The notes under the pieces are model-generated. The model was not told the origin of the DNA. It did not search any database and saw only the letters and a program-made list of their open reading frames with translations. DNA of 64,000 nucleotides from Pseudomonas sp. ABC1 (lineage in GTDB: Bacteria; Pseudomonadota; Gammaproteobacteria; Pseudomonadales; Pseudomonadaceae), in assembly GCF_013395055.1 (NCBI RefSeq), contig NZ_CP058349.1, positions 3,967,501 to 4,031,500 of the forward strand, given 5' to 3'. Shown in pieces: positions 52,512 to 61,019 of this stretch (the first letter of the stretch is position 1; each line of letters begins with the position of its first letter). A program made the translations under genes and the position numbers.

Positions 52512-54152
52512 ATGGCTGCTAAAGAAGTCAAATTTGGCGATTCCGCTCGCAAGAAACTGCTGGTCGGCGTGAACGTGCTGGCCGACGCTGTCAAAGCCAC
52601 CCTCGGCCCGAAAGGCCGCAACGTGGTTCTGGAGCGTAGCTTCGGTGCCCCGCTGATCACCAAAGACGGTGTTTCGGTCGCCAAGGAAATCGAACTCAAG
52701 GACAAATTCGAGAACATCGGCGCGCAACTGGTCAAGGACGTCGCGTCCAAAGCCAACGACGCTGCCGGTGACGGCACCACCACCGCCACCGTTCTGGCTC
52801 AAGCCATCGTCACCGAGGGCTTGAAGTCCGTCGCTGCCGGTCTGAACCCGATGGACCTCAAGCGCGGCATCGACAAGGCCACCGCTGCCGTCGTCGCCGA
52901 GCTGAAGAACCTGGCCAAGCCGTGCACCGACACCAAAGCTATCGCCCAGGTCGGCACCATCTCCGCCAACTCCGATGACTCCATCGGCAACATCATTGCC
53001 GAAGCCATGGAAAAAGTCGGCAAGGAAGGCGTGATCACCGTCGAAGAAGGCTCGGGCCTGGAGAACGAACTCTCCGTCGTCGAAGGCATGCAGTTCGACC
53101 GTGGCTACCTGTCGCCGTACTTCATCAACAAGCCCGACACCATGGTTGCCGAGCTGGAAGGCCCGCTGCTGTTGCTGGTCGACAAGAAGATCTCCAACAT
53201 CCGCGAGCTGCTGCCGGTTCTGGAAGCCGTTGCCAAGTCCGGCCGTCCGCTGCTGATCGTTGCCGAGGACGTCGAAGGCGAAGCGCTGGCCACCCTGGTG
53301 GTCAACAACATGCGCGGCATCGTCAAGGTTGCAGCGGTCAAGGCACCTGGCTTCGGCGACCGCCGCAAAGCCATGCTGCAGGACATCGCCATCCTGACTG
53401 GCGGTACCGTGATCTCCGAAGAAGTCGGCCTGAGCCTGGAAACCACTACCCTGGAGCACCTGGGTAATGCCAAGCGCGTCGTGCTGAACAAGGAAAACAC
53501 CACCATCATCGACGGTGCTGGTCAGCAAGCCGACATCGAAGCCCGCGTTGCTCAGATCCGCAAGCAGGTCGAAGAGACCACTTCCGACTACGACAAGGAA
53601 AAACTGCAAGAGCGCCTGGCCAAGCTGGCTGGCGGTGTTGCCGTGATCAAGGTTGGCGCTGCCACCGAAGTCGAGATGAAAGAGAAGAAAGCCCGCGTCG
53701 AAGACGCCCTGCACGCAACCCGTGCTGCGGTCGAGGAAGGCGTGGTGCCTGGCGGTGGTGTTGCGCTGGTGCGTGCACTGGACGCCATCAAGGATCTGAA
53801 AGGCATCAACGAAGAGCAGAACGCCGGTATCAACATCCTGCGTCGTGCGGTCGAAGCGCCTCTGCGCCAGATCGTCAGCAACGCTGGTGACGAAGCGTCC
53901 GTGGTACTGGACAAGGTCAAGGCCGGTTCGGGCAACTACGGCTACAACGCCGCCACTGGCGAATACGGCGACCTGATCGAGTTCGGCATCATCGACCCGG
54001 CCAAGGTAACCCGTAGCGCGCTGCAGGCTGCTGCCTCCATCGCCGGTCTGCTGATCACCACCGAGGCCATCGTTGCCGAGCTGCCGGAAGACAAGGCTGC
54101 TGCTCCTGCGATGCCTGACATGGGTGGCATGGGCGGTATGGGCGGCTTCTGA
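52512..54152 (+). CDS. groEL: Chaperonin GroEL (60 kDa)
   Basis: The 546-residue protein has the invariant ATP-binding DGTTTATVLAQ segment, RSFGAPLITKDGVSVAKEIE, and the C-terminal GGM repeats (MPDMGGMGGMGGF). Length and ends are complete. It forms the folding chamber with GroES and is essential. The AAGAATTGAGGA ribosome binding site and a strong terminator downstream bracket the operon. Confidence 0.99.
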   Translation: MAAKEVKFGDSARKKLLVGVNVLADAVKATLGPKGRNVVLERSFGAPLITKDGVSVAKEIELKDKFENIGAQLVKDVASKANDAAGDGTTTATVLAQAIVTEGLKSVAAGLNPMDLKRGIDKATAAVVAELKNLAKPCTDTKAIAQVGTISANSDDSIGNIIAEAMEKVGKEGVITVEEGSGLENELSVVEGMQFDRGYLSPYFINKPDTMVAELEGPLLLLVDKKISNIRELLPVLEAVAKSGRPLLIVAEDVEGEALATLVVNNMRGIVKVAAVKAPGFGDRRKAMLQDIAILTGGTVISEEVGLSLETTTLEHLGNAKRVVLNKENTTIIDGAGQQADIEARVAQIRKQVEETTSDYDKEKLQERLAKLAGGVAVIKVGAATEVEMKEKKARVEDALHATRAAVEEGVVPGGGVALVRALDAIKDLKGINEEQNAGINILRRAVEAPLRQIVSNAGDEASVVLDKVKAGSGNYGYNAATGEYGDLIEFGIIDPAKVTRSALQAAASIAGLLITTEAIVAELPEDKAAAPAMPDMGGMGGMGGF

Positions 54153-54170
54153 TCCCGTACGCTGCATGAA

Positions 54171-54197
54171 AAAACCCGCGCTTGTCGCGGGTTTTTT
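54171..54197 (+). terminator. Rho-independent terminator of groESL
   Basis: ACCCGCG (54174-54180), CTTGT loop and CGCGGGT (54186-54192) form the stem, with A tracts before and TTTTTT after (ending 54197), 20 bp beyond the groEL stop. Confidence 0.9.
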
Positions 54198-54327
54198 CGT
54201 TATGGGGTGAGCGAGCCGGCCTGGCAAGCAGGCAATTGATCGTCCATTCGTCGAATAAAACCGCGCACGTCATATTTCAGGTCTAGTCTCTGGACTCCCT
54301 TGGCAATTCCAATCAATGGGTTGCGGC

Positions 54328-54573
54328 ATGAATCTGAACCTGATCCGAGCTTTTTCCACATGGAGCCTGCTGGCGCTGGCGGCGCTGCTGCTCTATGTCT
54401 GCGTTCATTCCTGGAATGAGCCTCTGCCTCAGGTGCTGTCGCTGAGTGCCATTCAACTGGACCACTGTCCGCTACCGGCAGGCGGACGCATCGGACATCG
54501 CTCGGCGAGTGCCGATGACGATGGCCTGTTGTTGTTGATGTTTGGTCTTTCCCAGGGGCGGGCGGGCTTCTGA
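54328..54573 (+). CDS. Small single-pass membrane protein downstream of groEL
   Basis: From ATG 54328 the protein is 81 residues with one hydrophobic helix (FSTWSLLALAALLLYVCVHS) after a short basic N-terminus. The remainder is unremarkable, with two further apolar stretches. The ribosome binding site is weak; an ATG four codons upstream is an alternative. No family recognised. Its place after groEL recurs in Pseudomonas as far as I recall. Confidence 0.45.
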   Translation: MNLNLIRAFSTWSLLALAALLLYVCVHSWNEPLPQVLSLSAIQLDHCPLPAGGRIGHRSASADDDGLLLLMFGLSQGRAGF

Positions 54574-54648
54574 AACCTGCTCACGATCCTGCTCGTAAAG
54601 ACCGTGCATGGCTACTGAATCGCTTGGTGTGAGGTGGGGGGCAGAAAG

Positions 54649-54678
54649 CGGTAACGCCACCTTCCGGTGGCGTTACCG
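54649..54678. terminator. Strong hairpin after pyruvate kinase gene
   Basis: GGTAACGCCACC (54650-54661), loop TTCC and GGTGGCGTTACC (54666-54677) form a perfect 12-bp stem, extended by C54649-G78. It lies 7 bp beyond the leftward pyruvate kinase stop. The downstream T content is low in both directions, so termination may be partly factor-dependent. Confidence 0.6.
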
Positions 54679-54684
54679 TCGAGG

Positions 54685-56136
54685 TCAGCTGAGGGAGTCG
54701 CCGACGCGCAGGATCTTCATGGTGTTGGTGCCGCCCGTGCCGTGATAGCTGTCGCCCTTGGTCAGGATGACCCAGTCTCCTGGCTCCACCACGCCACGCT
54801 TGAGCAGCTCGTCCACCGCTGTCTGGCTGACTTTGTCGGCGGGCAGGGCTGCCGCTTCGAACGGGACGGTCTGTACGCCACGGAACAGGGCCACGCGCGC
54901 CTGGCTTTCACGGTAGGGGGTGAAGGCGAAGATCGGCACCGAGGAGCGGATGCGCGACAGGATCAGCGGGGTATAGCCACTCTCGGTCAGGCTGATGATG
55001 GCCTTGACGCCGGGAAAGTGGTTGGCCGTGTACATCGCCGCGAGGGCGGTGCTTTCGTCGCAACGGCTGAAGCTCTGGCCGAGGCGGTGACTGGAGCGGG
55101 TGCTGGTCGGGTGTTTTTCCGCGCCGACGCAGACCCGTGCCATGGCGGCGATGGCTTCCACCGGGTAGTCGCCAGCGGCGCTTTCCGCCGAGAGCATCAC
55201 CGCATCGGTGTAGTCGAGCACGGCGTTGGCCACGTCGGACACTTCGGCACGGGTGGGCATCGGGCTGTGGATCATCGACTCCATCATCTGCGTGGCGGTG
55301 ATCACTACTTTGTTGTGGCGGCGCGAGTGCAGGATGATCTTCTTCTGGATGCCGACCAGCTCGGCATCGCCGATTTCCACGCCGAGGTCGCCACGCGCGA
55401 CCATCACGCCATCGCTGGCGCGGATCAGTGCATCGAGGGATTCGTCGTCGGCCACGGCTTCGGCGCGTTCGATCTTGGCGATCAGCCAGGCGCTGGAGCC
55501 GGCTTCGTCGCGCAGGCGGCGCGCCAGTTCCATGTCGGCGGCATCGCGCGGGAAGGAGACGGCCAGGTAGTCCAGTTCGAGGGCGGCGGCGAGCTTGATG
55601 TCGGCCTTGTCCTTGGCGGTCAGGGCAGGGGCGGTCAGGCCGCCACCACGGCGGTTGATGCCCTTGTTGTCGGACAGCGGGCCACCGATCAGGACCATGC
55701 AGTGCAGTTCGTCGGCGCTGGTGCTGTCGACGCGCATGACCACGCGGCCATCGTCCAGCAGCAACTCGTCACCGACCTGGCAGTCCTTGACCAGGTCCGG
55801 GTAGTCGATGCCGACCACTTCCTGGGTTCCGGCATCGCGCGGGTGGGTGACCGAGAAGCGGAAGGTGTCGCCTTCCTTCAGCTCGATGCGCTTGTCCTTG
55901 AACTTGGCGATGCGGATCTTCGGGCCTTGCAGGTCGCCGAGCAGGGCGACGAAGCGGCCATGGCGAGCGGCGATTTCACGTACCAGGGTAGCGCGTGCGC
56001 GGTGCTCATCGGGGGTGCCATGGGAGAAGTTCAGGCGGGCCACGTCCAGCCCGGCGAGGATCATTTTTTCCAGCACTTCCGGCGAGCTGCTGGATGGACC
56101 GAGGGTTGCGACGATTTTGGTGCGACGCGAGATCAT
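54685..56136 (-). CDS. pyk: Pyruvate kinase
   Basis: The 483-residue protein begins ISRRTKIVATLGPSSSSPEV and has VARLNFSHG, LLGDLQGPKIRIA, the active-site IAKIERAEAV (Lys), VMVARGDLGVEIG and TQMMESMIHSPMPTRAE. It converts phosphoenolpyruvate and ADP to pyruvate and ATP in lower glycolysis. The length fits PykA-type enzymes. Its start faces the lipoprotein gene across a 236-bp divergent promoter region. Confidence 0.97.
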   Translation of the reverse strand: MISRRTKIVATLGPSSSSPEVLEKMILAGLDVARLNFSHGTPDEHRARATLVREIAARHGRFVALLGDLQGPKIRIAKFKDKRIELKEGDTFRFSVTHPRDAGTQEVVGIDYPDLVKDCQVGDELLLDDGRVVMRVDSTSADELHCMVLIGGPLSDNKGINRRGGGLTAPALTAKDKADIKLAAALELDYLAVSFPRDAADMELARRLRDEAGSSAWLIAKIERAEAVADDESLDALIRASDGVMVARGDLGVEIGDAELVGIQKKIILHSRRHNKVVITATQMMESMIHSPMPTRAEVSDVANAVLDYTDAVMLSAESAAGDYPVEAIAAMARVCVGAEKHPTSTRSSHRLGQSFSRCDESTALAAMYTANHFPGVKAIISLTESGYTPLILSRIRSSVPIFAFTPYRESQARVALFRGVQTVPFEAAALPADKVSQTAVDELLKRGVVEPGDWVILTKGDSYHGTGGTNTMKILRVGDSLS

Positions 56137-56372
56137 GCAATGGCTCCTTTGGTTCTGATTGCCCGAGGCTACTATGCTGCCGCGCTGTAGTCATCGTTGT
56201 ATGTCACTACTCTTTTCTTTCGTGGCTTGCGTCGAAACGTCGGCAGACCCTAATAGAGCCACCCGGTATGAAGGTTTCGTGACGCGAAGGTTTTTCGTGC
56301 AGCGATCAGGCCGTTTTGCCGCTGCAGTTTTATCGGCACTGGCCGATAATCCGGCATCGAAGGAGATCCCCC

Positions 56373-56720
56373 ATGCGTCTATTGATCATTCTGTGTGCAG
56401 CATTGCTGGTGGCCGGCTGCGGGCGTTCGGCTCTGGACCGCTCCCTGGACAGCGCTTACGTCTTCTATGAGCAGGGCGACTGCGGGCAAGCGACGCTGGA
56501 GTTGTCCCGGGCCGAGCGCCTGAGTCGTTCGCGAGGCTACCTGCAACCGGAGATTTCCCTGCTGCGCGGTCAGTGCCTGGAGCGCCAGGGCCTGTTCGTC
56601 GATGCGGTGGAGACTTACCAGTTCATCGTCACGCGCTATACCGCCAGCGAATATGCCTACCGTGCGCGCGCCCGCCTGGAAACCCTGCATCAACTGGGGC
56701 ATCACACCGGCGGCAAGTGA
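56373..56720 (+). CDS. TPR-like small lipoprotein
   Basis: ATG 56373 has AAGGAGAT upstream and opens a lipoprotein signal MRLLIILCAALLVAGC with lipobox VAGC (Cys16). The mature approximately 100 residues form two TPR-like helical pairs (SAYVFYEQGDCGQATLELSR, then GLFVDAVETYQFIVTRYTAS). It probably works in the periplasm as a protein-protein adaptor. The stop is 3 bp from the convergent sensor kinase stop. Specific role unknown. Confidence 0.75.
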   Translation: MRLLIILCAALLVAGCGRSALDRSLDSAYVFYEQGDCGQATLELSRAERLSRSRGYLQPEISLLRGQCLERQGLFVDAVETYQFIVTRYTASEYAYRARARLETLHQLGHHTGGK

Positions 56721-56723
56721 GGC

Positions 56724-58070
56724 TCAGGTAACCGGCAAGGTGACGCGAGCCTCCAGACCGCCCCGTTCGCGGTTGGTGAGTGTCAGTGTGCCGCCGTGTT
56801 CGAGGGCCATTGCCCGTGCGGCGGACAGCCCCAGGCCAACGCCACCGGTGTGCTTGTTGCGCGAGCCTTCGAGGCGGAAGAAGGGCTTGAACACGGCCTC
56901 ATGCAGTTCGGGAGCGATACCCGGCCCACGGTCGAGTACACGAATTTCCAGCCTCTTGGCCTGGGTTTTCAACTGGATGCCTGGCTCGCTACCGTATTTG
57001 ATCGCGTTGTCCAGCAGGTTGACCAGCATGCGTTTGATACCGATGGGGCGGCCCCGGTAAACGAGATGCTCGGGGCCTGACAGGCGCACCTCTGTGCCCG
57101 TATCCCGGTAATCGTCGACGATGGTCTGCAGCAGTGCGGCAAGGTCGAAGGCAGTGACCGGTTCCAGCCTGGCCTCGTCGCGAAAGAAATCCAGCGCGCT
57201 GTTGACCATCGCCTGCATCTCGTCGACGTCGCGGAACAGCTTGGCCTGCTGCTCGGCATCCTCGATGAACTCGCCCCGCAAACGCATGCGGGTCAGCGGT
57301 GTGCGCAAGTCGTGGGAGATGGCCGCGAGCATTTGCGTACGGTCATTGATGAAGTGTTGCAACTGGGCCTGCATGGCATTGAACGCGACGATGGTCTGGC
57401 GGATTTCTCGTGGGCCGGTCACCTCGATCGGCGGTGCCTTGAAGTCCGTGCCAAAGCGGCGCACGCCTTGTGCGAGGCGCTCCAGCGGGCTTGCCAGATG
57501 CCGAGTGGCGACCAGGGCGACGATGAGTGTCGACAGCATGACCAGTGCGATAACAACCAGGTTTCGCGGCAACTCGTCCAGCCCCCAATAGCGTGTGGGG
57601 GCTGAGAACATGACCCAGGAGCCATCCTGCAACTCGATCAGCAAGGCATAGCGTTTGCCGGGCTGTTGTGCCGGCCAGTCGCTCGGCTGGTAGGCCTCGA
57701 TCCGCGCGCCAGCGTTGGGCAGGCGCTGGCGCAGGCGTTCGGAGCCGACCTTGAAGTCCGCGTCTTCCAGCTGGGGTACGCCGGCGTCTGCATGGTGGCG
57801 CAGCCATTCGGCCGTGTAGGTCTGGTCACTGGCGGCCCTGGCAATCTGCGCACGTTGCGCCGGACTGGCCGCGTCGATGATGCGGGTGACGCTGGCCACC
57901 TGTTCCATCAAGCCGATTTCCGTCAACGATGGTTGGGCCCAGACCCCGGCCAACTGGCTGAACACGGCATTGAAGGCCAGGGCGGTCAGCATCGCCGCGA
58001 GGGTCGTCAGGGCGATCCAGCGTGCGACCGTATCGCTGGGTCGGTAGAGCCAGCCGCGTATGACGCGCAT
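56724..58070 (-). CDS. Two-component sensor histidine kinase
   Basis: I start at ATG 58070, 9 nt after the regulator's stop, giving 448 residues; an upstream in-frame extension lies inside the regulator gene and was rejected. Two transmembrane helices (about 17-40 and 170-190) flank a periplasmic sensor region. HAMP follows, then the HisKA box MLAAISHDLRTPLTRMRLR (phospho-His about 252), N box NLLDNAIKYG, and ATP-binding DRGPGIAP and GVGLGLSAARAM. With the neighbouring regulator it forms an OmpR/EnvZ-type pair. The signal is unknown. Confidence 0.93.
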   Translation of the reverse strand: MRVIRGWLYRPSDTVARWIALTTLAAMLTALAFNAVFSQLAGVWAQPSLTEIGLMEQVASVTRIIDAASPAQRAQIARAASDQTYTAEWLRHHADAGVPQLEDADFKVGSERLRQRLPNAGARIEAYQPSDWPAQQPGKRYALLIELQDGSWVMFSAPTRYWGLDELPRNLVVIALVMLSTLIVALVATRHLASPLERLAQGVRRFGTDFKAPPIEVTGPREIRQTIVAFNAMQAQLQHFINDRTQMLAAISHDLRTPLTRMRLRGEFIEDAEQQAKLFRDVDEMQAMVNSALDFFRDEARLEPVTAFDLAALLQTIVDDYRDTGTEVRLSGPEHLVYRGRPIGIKRMLVNLLDNAIKYGSEPGIQLKTQAKRLEIRVLDRGPGIAPELHEAVFKPFFRLEGSRNKHTGGVGLGLSAARAMALEHGGTLTLTNRERGGLEARVTLPVT

Positions 58071-58078
58071 GATGCGTA

Positions 58079-58792
58079 TCACCGTTTCACCAGCACCTGG
58101 GGCGTGAACAGGTATCCGCTGTTGCGCACGGTGCGGATCATCGGTTGGGCGCCGGGATCGCGCTCCAGCTTGCGCCGCAGGCGGCTGACCTGGACATCGA
58201 TACTGCGATCGAAGGCGTCGTGGGCTTCGCCCCGGGTCATGTCCAGCAACTGCTGGCGTGTCAGTACGCGCCGTGGGTGTTCGGCCAGCACCAGAAGCAA
58301 TTCGAACTCGCCGGCCGAGAGCGGAATCATGACCTTGTCCGGCGAGCGCAACTCGCGGCGCGTGACATCCAGTTGCCAATCGGCGAACTCCAGCGTCGGG
58401 CGAGGCTTGTCGCTGCGCACGTCCTTCACTTCTCCCGTGCGCCGCAACACGGCACGGACCCTGGCCAGCAGTTCGCGGGCATCGAAGGGTTTCGTCAGGT
58501 AGTCATCGGCGCCGAGTTCGAGGCCCACGATGCGGTCGCTGAGTTCGCCCATCGCGGTGAGCATGATCACTGCGATGGAATGTTCGCTGCGCAGGCGCTG
58601 GCAGAGCACCAGGCCGCTTTCTCCCGGCAGCATGACATCGAGGATGACGAGGTCCGGCAACTGCTTCTGCATGGCTTGCCACACGCCGTGGCCATCCGTT
58701 GCCACGGCCACGTGGTAGCCGTGTCGTTCGAGGAATTTCTTCAGCAGGTCGAGAACCTCGAGGTCATCGTCCACAAGCAACAGATGGGTCAC
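58079..58792 (-). CDS. OmpR-family response regulator
   Basis: The 237-residue protein has a receiver domain with the acidic pair LLLVDDDLEVL, the phospho-acceptor in LVILDVMLPGESGL (Asp about 53), and the switch lysine in DDYLTKPFDARELL. The winged-helix DNA-binding domain has FELLLVLAEHPRRVLTRQQL and SRLRRKLERDPGAQPMIRTV. It heads the operon with the histidine kinase. Close to GltR/OmpR-type Pseudomonas regulators, but the regulon cannot be inferred. Confidence 0.94.
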   Translation of the reverse strand: MTHLLLVDDDLEVLDLLKKFLERHGYHVAVATDGHGVWQAMQKQLPDLVILDVMLPGESGLVLCQRLRSEHSIAVIMLTAMGELSDRIVGLELGADDYLTKPFDARELLARVRAVLRRTGEVKDVRSDKPRPTLEFADWQLDVTRRELRSPDKVMIPLSAGEFELLLVLAEHPRRVLTRQQLLDMTRGEAHDAFDRSIDVQVSRLRRKLERDPGAQPMIRTVRNSGYLFTPQVLVKR

Positions 58793-58963
58793 CAGAAAGC
58801 ACGCCGTGTGGCCAGTTCAGGAGCGGTTATCTAAAACCATTGCACGACGCCCGTCATATATTTCAATCCGGCAATAAAGCCGCGTCCTGGAAACAATCGG
58901 GAAATCCTGCGGAAAAACACCCTGGGCAGCATCGCCTGGAGTTCCTTCCCGAGAGCGTTGCCG

Positions 58964-59743
58964 ATGTCGACCATGCCATCTTCTTCCCCTGTGTTACGCA
59001 CACTGGCCATTGCTGCCTTCGCCGTATTCGCCAGCGGCTGCGCAACGCAGCCTCCGTCAGTGGCTACTGACGCATGCCCTGTGCGGCCTGTCACCGAGCA
59101 TGACCCGGCCGAGTCGCTGAACCGTGGTGTCTTTGCCTTCAATCGAACGCTGGACCGTTACCTGCTGGCGCCCGTGGCCAGGGGATACCGCCATCTGCCG
59201 CTGTTCGTGCAGCACGGTGTGCACAACTTCGTGGCCAATTTCGGCGAGCCGAAGGTGTTTATCAACGACCTGTTGCAGGGCAATGCACAGCGCTCGGCGA
59301 GAACCGTTGGCCGCTTTGCGCTCAACACCACCGTGGGCATCGTTGGCCTGGTCGATGTTTCCGGGCGCATGGGCATCGAGCGGCACCAGGCCGACTTTGG
59401 CCAGACCTTCGGTGTCTGGAATATCGCCGATGGCCCCGTCGTCGAACTGCCCCTGTTGGGGACCGGCAACCTACGGGATGCGAGCGGGCGGGTGCTGGGG
59501 CTTGCGATCTCGCCCTTCGGCGACAACAGCGACACGCTTGATGCCCTGGCAACGTTCAACACCGTGGGCGGCGTCATCGACGGCCGAGCCGAGGCGTTGC
59601 CGCTAACCCGCGAGCTGGAGCAGGCACCCGACTATTACGCCGCGTTGCGCGACACGGTGGCGGAGCAACGTGCGGATTTCGTCCGGGAAGGAAAGGCCGG
59701 GGTGCCCGTGGATTGCAGCGATGCGGCTGCGCTTGACGATTGA
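58964..59743 (+). CDS. mlaA: MlaA/VacJ phospholipid-transport lipoprotein
   Basis: The protein is 259 residues from ATG 58964, with a lipoprotein signal ending FAVFASGC. The MlaA core is clear: DPAESLNRGVFAFNRTLDRY, FVANFGEPKVFINDLLQG, RFALNTTVGIVGLVDV and DFGQTFGVWNIADGPVVELP. It sits in the outer membrane with a porin and passes surface-exposed phospholipids to the Mla pathway. It is alone here; the mlaBCDEF genes are not in the window. Confidence 0.95.
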   Translation: MSTMPSSSPVLRTLAIAAFAVFASGCATQPPSVATDACPVRPVTEHDPAESLNRGVFAFNRTLDRYLLAPVARGYRHLPLFVQHGVHNFVANFGEPKVFINDLLQGNAQRSARTVGRFALNTTVGIVGLVDVSGRMGIERHQADFGQTFGVWNIADGPVVELPLLGTGNLRDASGRVLGLAISPFGDNSDTLDALATFNTVGGVIDGRAEALPLTRELEQAPDYYAALRDTVAEQRADFVREGKAGVPVDCSDAAALDD

Positions 59744-59760
59744 TGCCGTGCAGGAAATGC

Positions 59761-59799
59761 AGCGTGCCGCCGCTGGCCTGTGGGCCATGGCGGCACGCT
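59761..59799. terminator. Hairpin between convergent mlaA and outer-membrane protein genes
   Basis: AGCGTGCCGCC (59761-59771) pairs perfectly with GGCGGCACGCT (59789-59799), with a smaller GGCC-based inner stem. It lies 18 bp after the mlaA stop and 15 bp after the convergent gene's stop. The U tract is poor. Probable bidirectional terminator. Confidence 0.5.
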
Positions 59800-59813
59800 G
59801 CGGACTCTGCGGT

Positions 59814-60509
59814 CTAGAAGGCGTATTGCACGCCGAACATCAGCGAGTGGGCGCGGTACTCGGTGCGTACGTCGCCTTCCGGCAGGCCGGGGATGTTGCC
59901 GAAGTGGGCCTGGCGCGTGCGCAGGTAACGGTAGTCCATGGACAGCGCCCAGTTGTCGCTCACCGGCATGGCGGCACCGGCGCCCAGTTGCCAGGTCTGG
60001 ACATCGTCGCGGTGGGTGGCGCCAAAGCCTACGCCACCGGCCGAGAGGTTCTTGAGCGTCAGCCGGGTGTAGCCCAGCCCGCCACCGATGTACGGACGAA
60101 TCATGTTCAGCGCCGCAGGCATCGGCAGGTCGTACCAGAGGTTGGCCATCAGGCTGCTGCCGGCTTCGGTGCCTTTGCCGTCGATCTTGCCGCCGCCTTC
60201 GTAGACGCGGTTCTCGAACCGGTCCAGCGAGTTCTTGCGATAGCTCAGTTCCAGTTCGGGGCGAAGGCCGCTCGTCGAACGCCAGCCAAGCGCCAGGCCA
60301 ACGGCATAGCCGGATTCCAGCGGCTGCTCGAAATTCATTTCGACGAAATCCAGGCCGTTCTGCCTCAGGTCCTGGGCCGTGACCCAGTTGGCGCCGCCCA
60401 GCACGCTGGCATACAGGCCGCTTTCTCCGGCCAGGGCCATGGGTGCCATAAGGCAACTGAGTCCTATGGCGGTGGCGCACAACAGGTGGTTTTTCTTCAT
60501 TGGATGCAT
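59814..60509 (-). CDS. Outer-membrane beta-barrel protein
   Basis: The 231-residue protein has a signal peptide ending APMALAGE. Alternating hydrophobic strands follow (SGYAVGLALGWRS, IRPYIGGGLGYTRL, ALSMDYRYLRTRQAHF), with a C-terminal strand MFGVQYAF ending in Phe, the BAM signal of outer-membrane barrels. This is the OmpA/OmpW-like eight-stranded size class. AGGA lies 4 nt before the ATG at 60509; a start at 60500 is possible. Ligand or role unknown. Confidence 0.85.
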   Translation of the reverse strand: MHPMKKNHLLCATAIGLSCLMAPMALAGESGLYASVLGGANWVTAQDLRQNGLDFVEMNFEQPLESGYAVGLALGWRSTSGLRPELELSYRKNSLDRFENRVYEGGGKIDGKGTEAGSSLMANLWYDLPMPAALNMIRPYIGGGLGYTRLTLKNLSAGGVGFGATHRDDVQTWQLGAGAAMPVSDNWALSMDYRYLRTRQAHFGNIPGLPEGDVRTEYRAHSLMFGVQYAF

Positions 60510-60522
60510 GGGGTCCTACCGG

Positions 60523-60987
60523 TTACAGGTGAATGGGCGTGGCGGATGTCTGTGGCTGTGGGGCGGCGGCTCTTCGTTCGGCCAGTGCGCGCAGGTTGTC
60601 CAGTGCCTGGCCCATGGCGGTGCCCAGTACCCTGCGCAGAAGGCCTCGGTAGAGGAAGCTCAGGGGGCCCGAGAGGCTGGCGCCGTGGATGACCAGGGTT
60701 TCGCGGTCGCTGATCGGGCGCAGGTCGTGGGTGAAGACCAGGTCGATCCAGAGCAGCCTGGCGCTGTTGCGGTAGCTTTCCATAGGCACCACCTGTTCCA
60801 GCACGAGGGGCATGTTCAGGCCGTTCGTGAGGGTGCAGCGGCCACGGCTGCCCGCCTGGAACGGGCCGTCGAGCACGCATTCGCGCACGTCGCGGTCCCA
60901 TTGCGGCGAGCCGGGGAAGTCGCTCCAGATCTTCCAGATTTCGGCGGCGGGCGCCTGGACGCGGGTTTCCACTGTCACATCGGTCAT
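60523..60987 (-). CDS. SRPBCC-family protein
   Basis: From ATG 60987 the protein is 154 residues. TVETRVQAPAAEIWKIWSDF and later SARLLWIDLVFTHDL are typical of the START/SRPBCC helix-grip fold that binds hydrophobic ligands, including polyketide cyclases. An earlier ATG (61023) overlaps the ketosynthase stop by 4 nt, which would suit translational coupling, but it adds residues before the conserved start. Being downstream of a ketosynthase/AfsA-like protein, a role in handling or cyclising its product is plausible inference. Confidence 0.75.
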   Translation of the reverse strand: MTDVTVETRVQAPAAEIWKIWSDFPGSPQWDRDVRECVLDGPFQAGSRGRCTLTNGLNMPLVLEQVVPMESYRNSARLLWIDLVFTHDLRPISDRETLVIHGASLSGPLSFLYRGLLRRVLGTAMGQALDNLRALAERRAAAPQPQTSATPIHL

Positions 60988-61019
60988 GGGGTCGTCTCGG
61001 AGAAGTCGTGAATGGGCGC

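Noticed and set aside
54667..56190. A long rightward frame opposite pyruvate kinase
   Set aside because: It is the antisense of a clearly recognised pyruvate kinase gene in high-GC DNA and has no independent support.
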